A DNA stretch of 64,000 nt from an uncultured Acidimicrobiia bacterium (GTDB lineage: Bacteria; Actinomycetota; Acidimicrobiia; Spongiisociales; Spongiisociaceae), in assembly GCA_958295745.1 (NCBI GenBank), contig OY282370.1:372001-436000 (forward strand). The letters run 5' to 3'. This document shows positions 18,339 to 25,966 of the stretch, piece by piece. The notes under the pieces are model-generated. The model made no database searches, had not been told where the DNA came from, and worked only from the letters and a program-made list of their open reading frames with translations. Each line of letters begins with the position of its first letter. Positions within the stretch are counted from its first letter, which is position 1. The translations under genes and the position numbers were made by a program.

Positions 18339-19367
18339 TCAGGCGAAGGCGGCCAGCACGGCGGGGACCGCGCTTTCGAGGACTCCCTCTCCGTATCCGC
18401 CTTCCTGGACGAGGACAGAGGGCAGCTGCAGTCCGGTCATCAACGCCTCGCCAATCGACGGGTAGTCGTCGTCCCCGAGGGCCAGCACCCGGTCGGCGGC
18501 GTGGGTGTCGACACCGAGCGCCGCCACCAGCACATCGGCCCCGAACGCATCGACCGCCGACAACGCCCGGTCCAGGGCGGGGGCGTACTCGTCCCAGAGG
18601 GCGCCGCTCGGAAGCGGAAGGTTGAGGTTGGCGCCCGCCCCCGCCCCCTCCCCCGTCTCCTCCGGAAATCCGGCGAAGAACGGGAAATGCACCTCGGGGT
18701 CGCCGTGTATGGAAACGGTCAGCACGTCGCCGCGGTTCCAGAACACCGCCTGGGTGCCGTTGCCGTGGTGGGTGTCGACGTCGACGATCCCCACCTTCGC
18801 CCCTTGGGAGGCAAGCCAGGCGGCCGCCAAGGCGGTGTTGTTGAGGTAGCAGTATCCGCCGAAGGCGGCCGGTCCGGCGTGGTGGCCGGGCGGACGGCAC
18901 AGGGCGTAGACGGCCGTCTCCTCCCCGCGGTAGACATCCCGCGCCGCGGCCAAAGCGCACGCCGCCGCCGACAACGCCGCCCGCCAGGTCCCCTCCAGGA
19001 TGGGATCGACGTCGTTGGAGTAGTAGCCGAGCTGGGCGTCGACGTGGGTGGGCTGCCGCCGCGGCATACCCGGGAGGGGACGGATATAGGCAACGGCCTC
19101 CCCGTCGGCCGGCCCGCCCGTGACCTCGCGCCAGCGGGAATGGGCGGAGCGCAGGAACTCCAGATAGGGCTGTTCATGGACGAGTAGCAGGTCGTTCTCG
19201 TCTATCTCTTCAGGAACCCGCACCTCGAAACCGCCTTGGTCTGACAGGGCGCGCAGGATCCGCTCGGATCGGGAGGCCGTCTCGGCGGGCGGGAGCAGCA
19301 AACCGCCGAACCGGTGGGGTTCCACAGGGTCATGGAGACGGTGGTCGGGATGGGAATATACGATCAT
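18339..19367 (-). CDS. Histone deacetylase-like amidohydrolase (acetylpolyamine amidohydrolase family)
   Basis: 342 residues from the ATG giving MIVYSHPDHRLHDP, the usual start of acetylpolyamine amidohydrolases. Active-site features are the His pair in RPPGHHAGPAAFGGYCYLNN, the zinc-binding Asp/His of IVDVDTHHGNGTQ, the ALGVDTHAAD loop where the second zinc Asp sits, and the C-terminal VLVQEGGYGEG with the catalytic Tyr. It likely removes acetyl groups from polyamines or other acyl-amines in the cytosol. It is divergent from the NMT1-type ABC operon. Confidence 0.9.
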   Translation of the reverse strand: MIVYSHPDHRLHDPVEPHRFGGLLLPPAETASRSERILRALSDQGGFEVRVPEEIDENDLLLVHEQPYLEFLRSAHSRWREVTGGPADGEAVAYIRPLPGMPRRQPTHVDAQLGYYSNDVDPILEGTWRAALSAAACALAAARDVYRGEETAVYALCRPPGHHAGPAAFGGYCYLNNTALAAAWLASQGAKVGIVDVDTHHGNGTQAVFWNRGDVLTVSIHGDPEVHFPFFAGFPEETGEGAGAGANLNLPLPSGALWDEYAPALDRALSAVDAFGADVLVAALGVDTHAADRVLALGDDDYPSIGEALMTGLQLPSVLVQEGGYGEGVLESAVPAVLAAFA

Positions 19368-19459
19368 GGTGCTGTCCACCAAAGTCGGACGGCCCACGCG
19401 GGGCATGAAACAGGAGCATATAACACCCTTGCTATCCTGACAGGTGCGAGAGACAGAGT

Positions 19460-20236
19460 GTGTCGGAGAATGCCGGGCTGTCAGGGCAGGAAAGGACTCG
19501 TTCCACTTTGGATCCGGTCATCTCTTTAACCGATGTATCCAAGTCCTTCGGCTCGACCCACGCGCTCGACCGCGTCCAACTGACCGTCCAGCAGGGCGAG
19601 TTCGTGTCCCTGGTGGGGCCTTCCGGCTGCGGAAAATCAACCGTACTCCAGCTCTGCTCCGGCCTTATCCGACCCTCGTCCGGCGCCATAGAACGTTCAT
19701 ATGAGAACATCGGTTACATATTCCAGGAACCGACCCTGATGCCTTGGCGGACGGTGGAACAGAACGTTCGGTTCCTGGGCGAGCTGGAAGGGATGAGCCG
19801 CCGGGAGAGCCGCCGCCGCGCCGCAGAGGTGCTCGCCCTGGTGAGGCTGGAGGAGTTCGACAACCACTATCCGATGGCATTGTCGGGCGGGATGAAGATG
19901 CGTACCAGCATCGCCCGCTCGCTGTTGCTCGACCCCGACCTGTTCCTGTTCGACGAGCCCTTCGGCGCCCTGGACCAGATCAGCCGGACGCGCCTCAACG
20001 AAGAGCTCACCTCGCTCTTCGCCGACCGGCGCTTCGGCGCCCTGTTCGTGACCCACTCGGTCGACGAAGCCGTCTATCTGTCCTCCCGCCTCCTGGTCAT
20101 GTGTAAGCGTCCGGGAAGGATCGCGGCCGAGTTCGAGATCCCTTACGAGTTCCCCAGAATCCCGTCGATCCGCTACGAACCCGAGTTTGCCCTGCTGGCC
20201 GGCAAGGTGGCGGCGGCCCTCGCCGAGTCGTCATGA
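19460..20236 (+). CDS. ABC transporter ATP-binding protein (NitT/TauT type)
   Basis: 258 residues, GTG start. Walker A GPSGCGKST, Q-loop IFQEPTLMPWRTV, signature LSGGMKMR and Walker B LFLFDEPFGALD with the H-loop VTHSVDEAVYL are all present. The MPWRTV context and length are those of SsuB/TauB/ThiZ-type importers for sulfonates, nitrate or pyrimidine precursors. Its stop overlaps the permease start as ATGA. With the permease and the binding protein it forms a complete importer. Confidence 0.93.
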   Translation: MSENAGLSGQERTRSTLDPVISLTDVSKSFGSTHALDRVQLTVQQGEFVSLVGPSGCGKSTVLQLCSGLIRPSSGAIERSYENIGYIFQEPTLMPWRTVEQNVRFLGELEGMSRRESRRRAAEVLALVRLEEFDNHYPMALSGGMKMRTSIARSLLLDPDLFLFDEPFGALDQISRTRLNEELTSLFADRRFGALFVTHSVDEAVYLSSRLLVMCKRPGRIAAEFEIPYEFPRIPSIRYEPEFALLAGKVAAALAESS

Positions 20237-21093
20237 GCGGCGCACCCGCCCTCGAGCCGACGGGCGCCGAGGAACGCCCCTCGAAGGGCGGAATCGGACC
20301 GTTCCTGAGGATGGCCGCACCGCCTACGCTGGTCGCCCTCCTGATCGTCCTCGCCTGGTACGGGGTCACGTATTTCGTTCTCGAACCGGACCGCCGGTTC
20401 CTGCTCCCTCCCCCCCACGGAGTCATCCTGCAAGGGTTCCTCGACGGCGGGGTGCTGACAGAGATCCTCGGCGGCCTCTACCAGACGGCGTTGGTCGCCG
20501 TATACGGGCTCGCCATCGCCTTCGCCCTCGGGTTCTCGATGGCGCTGGTCATGAGCCAGGCCAAATGGATCGAGCGCTCCCTCTACCCGTGGGCGGTGGT
20601 CTCCCAGACGGTCCCGATCCTGGCGCTGGTTCCGCTTCTCGGGTTCTGGTTCGGCTTCGGCCTCATGTCGCGGGTGACGGTGTGCGTGATCATCTCCCTC
20701 TTCCCGATCGTCATCAACTCGCTGACCGGCCTCCAGAGCGTCGAGCCGAAGCTGCACGATCTGCTGACCCTCCACGACGCCGGCCGGTGGACCCGGGCCC
20801 TGAAACTGCAGATCCCGGCGGCTCTTCCCCACATATTCACGGGTCTGAGAACCTCCGCCGGGCTCTCCGTGATCGGCGCCATCGTCGGCGACTTCTTCTT
20901 CGGCCGGGGCCGGCCGGGGATCGGGATACTGCTCGACCGCTACAGCCGCCGGCTGCGGAGCGAGGAGCTGCTGGCCGCTGTGATCGTCGCCTGCCTGCTC
21001 GGGGTGGCGGCCTTCTGGATATTCGGGGTAATCGGACGCCGCTCCGTCGGCCACTGGGACCCTTCCTGGTCCGATAAACGGCAGAAACGGTAG
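20233..21093 (+). CDS. ABC transporter permease (NitT/TauT type)
   Basis: 286 residues with about six predicted hydrophobic segments, the first at ~30-50 after a hydrophilic N-terminus. The BPD_transp_1 core includes MALVMSQAKWIERSLYPWAVVSQTVPILALVPLL and the EAA-like loop DAGRWTRALKLQIPAALPHIFTGLRTSAG, split here only for display. It pairs with the ATPase upstream. The 3' end runs into a repeat-bearing leader in front of the binding-protein gene. Confidence 0.91.
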   Translation: MSGAPALEPTGAEERPSKGGIGPFLRMAAPPTLVALLIVLAWYGVTYFVLEPDRRFLLPPPHGVILQGFLDGGVLTEILGGLYQTALVAVYGLAIAFALGFSMALVMSQAKWIERSLYPWAVVSQTVPILALVPLLGFWFGFGLMSRVTVCVIISLFPIVINSLTGLQSVEPKLHDLLTLHDAGRWTRALKLQIPAALPHIFTGLRTSAGLSVIGAIVGDFFFGRGRPGIGILLDRYSRRLRSEELLAAVIVACLLGVAAFWIFGVIGRRSVGHWDPSWSDKRQKR

Positions 21094-21126
21094 GAGTAGG
21101 GTAGAGAGGTGAAGATGATTTCCGGC

Positions 21127-21190
21127 GGGGAAGAACAGACAGACAAGAACAGACGAACGGGGAAGAACAGACAGACAAGAACAGACGAAG
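21127..21190 (+). repeat. Two tandem copies of a 32 bp repeat in a leader
   Basis: Unit 1 (21127-21158) and unit 2 (21159-21190) are identical except for the last base. Each begins GGGGAAGAACAGACAGACAA and itself contains AGAACAGAC twice. They occupy the space between the permease stop and the RBS of the binding-protein gene, so they lie in its leader or intercistronic RNA. Confidence 0.9.
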
Positions 21191-21212
21191 CCCCGATGAA
21201 AGGAGCCGCGCC

Positions 21213-22412
21213 ATGAGAGGACGATCGATCAACAGAAGCAAGGGTTGGGCCGCTCCGATATGTCTGCTGGCCGTGCTGGCGCTCATCGCGGCGGCGTGCG
21301 GCGGTGATGATACGACCACCACGACGACCCGGGCGCCGACCACCACCCAAACTCCGACCACCGCCGCCGCGACCACGATGGCGGCCATGACGCTGGCCGA
21401 TGCATGCCCCGACCCGTTGGTGATCCAGCTCGACTGGGAACCCGAGTCGGAGCACGGGGGCGTCTACCAGATGGTCGGGGACGGCTACGAGATAGACGTC
21501 GACGCCAAGAGCGTGACCGGGCCCCTGGTGGCCGGCGGCGAGGACACCGGCATCGACATAGAGGTTCGGATCGGCGGGTTCGCGGTCGGGTTCCAGCCGG
21601 TGCATTCCCTCATGTATCAGGATCAGGACATCTTCATGGGCTTCGTGAGGTTGACCGAGGTGATGACCAGCGCAGCCGATCTGCCGGTCGTCGCCGTGAT
21701 GGCCACCTTCGAGAAGAGCGCCTACTCGATCTACTGGGATCCCGAGACCTACCCGAACGTCGAGGAGATCGCCGACCTCAAGGACGAAGGGGCCACGATC
21801 CTGCTGGGCCGCCCGGACGTGTTCCAGGACTACTGGCTCGCCGAGGGGATCATGGACGAGTCGCAGATGGACCTGACCGACCAGCCCAAACCGGCCGCTT
21901 TCATCGGCGCCGGAGGGAGGATCGCCGAGGCCGGGTTCGCCACCGCCGAGCCGTACATCTACCAGTACGACGTTCCGGAATGGGGCAAGCCGGTGAAGGT
22001 TCAGCTCATCCACGACACCGGGTTCCGCGAGTACTTCCAGGCCATGGGGGTGCGCACCGCGGACGCAGCCGAATATTCCGACTGCCTCGGCCGGATAGTC
22101 CCGATGCTGCAGCAGGCCCACGTCGACTTCCTCAACGCCCCTGACCGGACCAACAGCCTCATCCTGGAGCTGGTGGACACCTACGACACAGGATGGCCGT
22201 ACTCCCAGGGCGTGGCCGACTTCGCGGTGGAGACCATGCTGGAGCTCGGCATCATGGGGAACGGCGCCAACAGCACGCTCGGCGACTTCGAGATGGCTCG
22301 GGTAGCCGAGCTGATCGAGATAATCGACGAGGTCACCGACGCCGACGTGAGCGGCCTCTCGCCGGAGGACGTGGCCACCAACGAGTACATCGACACGTCC
22401 ATCGGCTTGTAG
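21213..22412 (+). CDS. ABC transporter substrate-binding lipoprotein (NMT1/THI5-like)
   Basis: 399 residues, ATG with AAGGAG upstream. Signal peptide with lipobox ALIAAAC (lipid-modified Cys29), then a Thr/Ala/Pro-rich linker (~33-58) and an NMT1-type ligand-binding domain that begins ADACPDPLVIQLDWEPESEHGG. Residues such as WEPESEHGGVYQM and IGGFAVGFQPVHS resemble binding proteins for pyrimidine or related heterocycles. Its neighbours, a nitrilase-like protein and a TRZ/ATZ-type deaminase, suggest that a nitrogen-containing ring or amide is imported and broken down. The ligand is inference. Confidence 0.9.
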   Translation: MRGRSINRSKGWAAPICLLAVLALIAAACGGDDTTTTTTRAPTTTQTPTTAAATTMAAMTLADACPDPLVIQLDWEPESEHGGVYQMVGDGYEIDVDAKSVTGPLVAGGEDTGIDIEVRIGGFAVGFQPVHSLMYQDQDIFMGFVRLTEVMTSAADLPVVAVMATFEKSAYSIYWDPETYPNVEEIADLKDEGATILLGRPDVFQDYWLAEGIMDESQMDLTDQPKPAAFIGAGGRIAEAGFATAEPYIYQYDVPEWGKPVKVQLIHDTGFREYFQAMGVRTADAAEYSDCLGRIVPMLQQAHVDFLNAPDRTNSLILELVDTYDTGWPYSQGVADFAVETMLELGIMGNGANSTLGDFEMARVAELIEIIDEVTDADVSGLSPEDVATNEYIDTSIGL

Positions 22413-22416
22413 AAAG

Positions 22417-23286
22417 ATGGTTGCGGGGCTCTTCCGCCTGGCCGTCGCGCAGCCGCGCGCGGCGGGCGGGCCGGAGGCCGAATGCAACGTCGTCCGGGCG
22501 GCGGAACTGGCCGCCCGGGCGGCGCACATGGAGGCGGATCTGATCCTCTTCCCCGAAAGCTACCCGGGGCCCCTGCTGACCAGGCCCACCGACGTGTACG
22601 ATGCGGCGCCGGCCATGGCGTCCGCCGCCCGGGAGAACGGGATAGCGATCTGCTGGAGCCGCATGGAACGGTGCGGGGACGGCAACTACCGCTTGGTGGT
22701 ATACGCCGTGGACGACCGGGGCGGGCAGGTGATCCGTTACGAGCGCGCCCATCCCGCCACCCTGCCGCCCGACGAGACCAGGGTGTGGACGGCGCCCGGA
22801 GAGTCCCTCGGTCTGTTCGAGTTGGGCGGCGTGAAGATAGGGATCGTGGTGTGCTCGGAGCTATGGATACCGGAGCCGGCCAGGGTGCTGGCTCTGAGGG
22901 GCGCCCAGGTGATCCTGTCGCCCGCCGGGGGCCGCTTCACCTCCCTCACCGAGAACTGGCAGATCGTGGTGCGGGCCCGGGCGATAGAGAACCTGTGCTG
23001 CGTAGCCATGACCAACAACATCTGGGCGGACGAGACAGGCGCGGCGATGATCGCCGGACCGGAGCATGTGCTGGCCGAATCGGGTACCGATGAGATGCTG
23101 GCGGCGGACCTGGATCTCGACCGGGTGGAGTGGCTGCGGTCGCGGGACGATTCGATGGTGGAGCCTAAGGGGTTCTCCTCCATCCCCGGCCTGCTGCGGG
23201 CGAGGCGGCCGGAGCTGTACGAAGACCTGGTGAAACCGGGCGACGGCCTGTACGACTTCCATACTCCTCCCGGGGTCCGGCCATGA
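22417..23286 (+). CDS. Nitrilase-superfamily (carbon-nitrogen hydrolase) protein with altered triad
   Basis: 289 residues. Fold markers are AAHMEADLILFPESYPGPLL (catalytic Glu in FPES) and KIGIVVCSELWIPEPARVLAL (nucleophile Cys). At the place of the invariant catalytic lysine (usually Y-R-K-x-H) this protein reads RYERAHPATLPPDE, so Lys appears replaced by Arg. The rest, including AIENLCCVAMTNN, is well conserved. It may hydrolyse a carbamoyl or amide compound if Arg can substitute. It overlaps the following amidohydrolase gene as ATGA, so the two are translationally coupled. Confidence 0.85.
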   Translation: MVAGLFRLAVAQPRAAGGPEAECNVVRAAELAARAAHMEADLILFPESYPGPLLTRPTDVYDAAPAMASAARENGIAICWSRMERCGDGNYRLVVYAVDDRGGQVIRYERAHPATLPPDETRVWTAPGESLGLFELGGVKIGIVVCSELWIPEPARVLALRGAQVILSPAGGRFTSLTENWQIVVRARAIENLCCVAMTNNIWADETGAAMIAGPEHVLAESGTDEMLAADLDLDRVEWLRSRDDSMVEPKGFSSIPGLLRARRPELYEDLVKPGDGLYDFHTPPGVRP

Positions 23287-24647
23287 GCGGCGGCATCCTG
23301 ATACGCGGGCGTTACATCCTGACCTCGGCCGACCCGGACGTGATAGAGAACGGCGCCGTCCGGATAGTGGACGGGGTGATCGACTCCGCGGGGCCGTGGG
23401 GGGACCTGCGCGCCGGCCACCCCGACGATGAGGTGTACGGGAACACCGACGACATCATCACCCCCGGGTTTGTCAACACCCACAGCCATTTCTCCGAAGG
23501 CCTGACCACCGGAATCGGCGAGGAGTTCACCCTGTGGGAGTGGATAGCGAGGATCGTCAGCCCCATGGCGGGCCATATCACCCGGGAGATGGCGTACATG
23601 GGCACCTTGCTGGCCGGGATGCAGATGCTGCTGACCGGCATCACCACCGCCAACGAGATGTTCGTGTGCGACCCGGGCGACCCTCCGGTCACGCCGGGGT
23701 GTGTGGAGGCCTTGGACGAGCTGGGCCTGCGGGGGGTGGTGTCCTTCGGCGCCTCGGACGTACGGGGGCCGGACGTACGGGGGCCGGCACTGGAGGCGAT
23801 CCTGGAAGAGCACGCCGCCCTGCTGGAAGCGGCCGAGGCCAGCCGCCTGAGCCGGTTCCGGACGGGGATCGCGCTGCTGGATGCGCAGTCGCACGCTCTG
23901 ATGGAGGCTTCCTTGGATCTGGCCGCCGTCCATGGCAGCCACATACATCTCCACGAGGTGAGGGAGGAGGTTACGGCGGTCCGCTCGAAGACCGGGCGCT
24001 CCCCCATCGCCCAGTGCGCCCGCCTGGGGCTGTTCGGGGCGCCCACCCTCGCCGCCCACTGCATCTGGGTGGACGGGCACGACCGGGAGCTGCTGGCCGA
24101 ACACAACGTGGGGGTGGCCCACAACCCGGTCTCCAACATGATCCTGGCGTCCGGCGTGTGCCCGGTTCCGGAGCTGCGCCGGCTGGGGGTGAACGTGGGC
24201 ATCGGCGTGGACGGACCGGCCAGCAACGACCGCCAGGACATGCTCGAGGCGATCAAGCTGGCGCCCCTGCTGCAGCGGGTGGACAGTCTCCAGGCCACCG
24301 CCCTCTCGGCCAGGGACGCGCTGACGATGGCCACCATCGAAGGCGCCCGCTCCATCTGTATGGAGGACGAAGTGGGTTCTATAGAACCCTCCAAACAGGC
24401 CGACCTGGTGGTTTTCGACGGTTCCTCCCCCGCCCTGGCCAATATCCACGACCCCTTCCAGGCAGTCGTCTACTGCGCCGGACCGCGGGACGTAACCGAC
24501 GTGTGGGTAGCCGGGGAAAGATCAGTCGCCGACGGAAAGATCGTCAACGTGGACCCGAACGAGGTGGTCCAACGCTCGCGCCCCCTCGCCCGGAAACTGG
24601 CCCGCCTCGGCGAGCTGAGCGACTATTCGGTCCTCGCCCGAGCCTAA
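23283..24647 (+). CDS. TRZ/ATZ-family amidohydrolase (SAH/guanine deaminase-like)
   Basis: 454 residues. Metal ligands of the mononuclear deaminase subgroup are present: PGFVNTHSHFSEG (HxH), the His pair in HIHLHEVREE, LAAHCIWVD and the Asp of GIGVDGPASNDRQDM. The C-terminus ends with the usual GSIEPSKQADLVVFD. Such enzymes hydrolyse amino or chloro groups from purines, triazines or S-adenosylhomocysteine. A short in-frame duplication gives VRGPDVRGP near residue 160. Its stop codon overlaps that of the convergent mscS gene by 4 bp. Confidence 0.9.
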   Translation: MSGGILIRGRYILTSADPDVIENGAVRIVDGVIDSAGPWGDLRAGHPDDEVYGNTDDIITPGFVNTHSHFSEGLTTGIGEEFTLWEWIARIVSPMAGHITREMAYMGTLLAGMQMLLTGITTANEMFVCDPGDPPVTPGCVEALDELGLRGVVSFGASDVRGPDVRGPALEAILEEHAALLEAAEASRLSRFRTGIALLDAQSHALMEASLDLAAVHGSHIHLHEVREEVTAVRSKTGRSPIAQCARLGLFGAPTLAAHCIWVDGHDRELLAEHNVGVAHNPVSNMILASGVCPVPELRRLGVNVGIGVDGPASNDRQDMLEAIKLAPLLQRVDSLQATALSARDALTMATIEGARSICMEDEVGSIEPSKQADLVVFDGSSPALANIHDPFQAVVYCAGPRDVTDVWVAGERSVADGKIVNVDPNEVVQRSRPLARKLARLGELSDYSVLARA

Positions 24648-25651
24648 CCGAAAGAGGGGTAGCTTTCTCTGTCGCCCTCGGTGTGCTGGACGATCACCGT
24701 CCTGTGCGGGAAGGGTATCTCTATACCTGCCGCGTCCAGAGCCTCTTTGATCCGCAGGCGCAACTCGCGTTCCGTTCTCCACTGCAGAGAAGGCTTGGTT
24801 TTGGCCCTCACCCGTATGAAAATGCTAGATTCCCCCAAAGATTGAACGCCTTTGACTTCGGGTGGTTCGGATAGCTCGTCCCCGCCCCATTCAGGGTCTT
24901 CCCACATTTCTTGACCAGCCTTCCGGATTACTTCTATCGCCTCACGTAGGTCACAGTTGTATGAGACTTCTATATCTATCTGTGCTCGAGCCCATAGCTG
25001 AGAATAATTAGCTATGAAATCTATTCTACCGTTGGGAACATTCCAGACGACCCCCGTACGAGTACGGATCGAGGTAGATCTCAACGACACTTTCTCCACG
25101 GTTCCTCGACCTTTTCCAAAATCTATATCATCCCCAACGCTGTAGATATCTTCTATCATCATGAACACGCCGCTCAAAAAGTCCCTGACGACGGCTTGAG
25201 CCCCGAAACCTATGGCGATACCGATGATACCGGCACCGGCGATAAGCGGTCCCAGGTTGATGTTGAGCTGACCTAGAGCCAGCAATACTGTAAACACCCA
25301 TATAGCGATCAGAGCCACGCTGCGAAGCACCCCGGCCAGCGTCTCGGCTCTGGCTTTGGCTCGTAACTTGTCCGCTTCTACCGAGGCTGAGGAATCGCGT
25401 CCCACCTCCCTGAGATCGGTCCTGTCTATCCGTTCCGTGAAATGTGCGATAGCCCGCTTGACGATACGGGATATGATCCATCCGCCCAGCAGTATGAACA
25501 GCACTATCAAACCGCGTCCTACGAACCAGTCCGCCAGTTCGGCCAGCACCCTGCTGTTAGACCATTCGTAAACCGCGTCGCACGCGAAGCTCGCTTGTTC
25601 ACCGCACACCGACGATGGTCCGGTGCTGGTTTGCTGGGCTAGAAAGATCAT
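24644..25651 (-). CDS. Mechanosensitive ion channel of the MscS family
   Basis: 335 residues. Two or three membrane segments: ~45-65 (GLIVLFILLGGWIISRIV), ~108-130 (SVALIAIWVFTVLLALGQL) and the pore helix with the glycine/alanine face IAGAGIIGIAIGFGAQAVV. The beta domain then shows DFLSGVFMMIEDIYSVGDDI and VVWNVPNGRI. It opens under membrane tension to release solutes after hypo-osmotic shock. GC content is visibly lower than in the neighbouring amidohydrolase. No clear Shine-Dalgarno precedes the ATG. Confidence 0.93.
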   Translation of the reverse strand: MIFLAQQTSTGPSSVCGEQASFACDAVYEWSNSRVLAELADWFVGRGLIVLFILLGGWIISRIVKRAIAHFTERIDRTDLREVGRDSSASVEADKLRAKARAETLAGVLRSVALIAIWVFTVLLALGQLNINLGPLIAGAGIIGIAIGFGAQAVVRDFLSGVFMMIEDIYSVGDDIDFGKGRGTVEKVSLRSTSIRTRTGVVWNVPNGRIDFIANYSQLWARAQIDIEVSYNCDLREAIEVIRKAGQEMWEDPEWGGDELSEPPEVKGVQSLGESSIFIRVRAKTKPSLQWRTERELRLRIKEALDAAGIEIPFPHRTVIVQHTEGDRESYPSFG

Positions 25652-25966
25652 TTGGACACACCCATGCTTAGATTCAAGAAGCCGCCGCGAAGTGGGGCAG
25701 AACCGAATCCTAGCGGCATCGCCCGGCCGGGGGCGCGGTGCGCCGCCGACAGCAACCCTTCGAATATGGACTCGGACGAGGCGGCGGGATCCGTAAGAAG
25801 GCTATCGAGGGGTGGGCGAGACCCACGACTTCCGGTCCCGGCCGCGCTGCCAAATCGTGGTCGATCCGATGAACAACGCTGCTGATCCTACGGTCCTCGC
25901 CTTCCGCGCCGGGGTCCGGCGAGGCGGGCAACCCCTACCGGCAACCATGCCCGCAGCCGGCCTGGC
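25652..25966. other. Gene-free stretch between divergent mscS upstream region and aminotransferase end
   Basis: No convincing gene: ORFs here are short, GC-driven and lack RBS or family features. It should hold the mscS promoter at its left end. I see no clear -10/-35 pair, repeat or terminator hairpin. Confidence 0.5.

Noticed and set aside
21127-21190. Possible mini-CRISPR
   Set aside because: Only two units, directly abutting without spacers, and no cas genes.
23757-23786. Short tandem repeat VRGPDVRGP in the TRZ/ATZ amidohydrolase
   Set aside because: A single in-frame 15 bp duplication in a surface-like region; no sign of array expansion or function.
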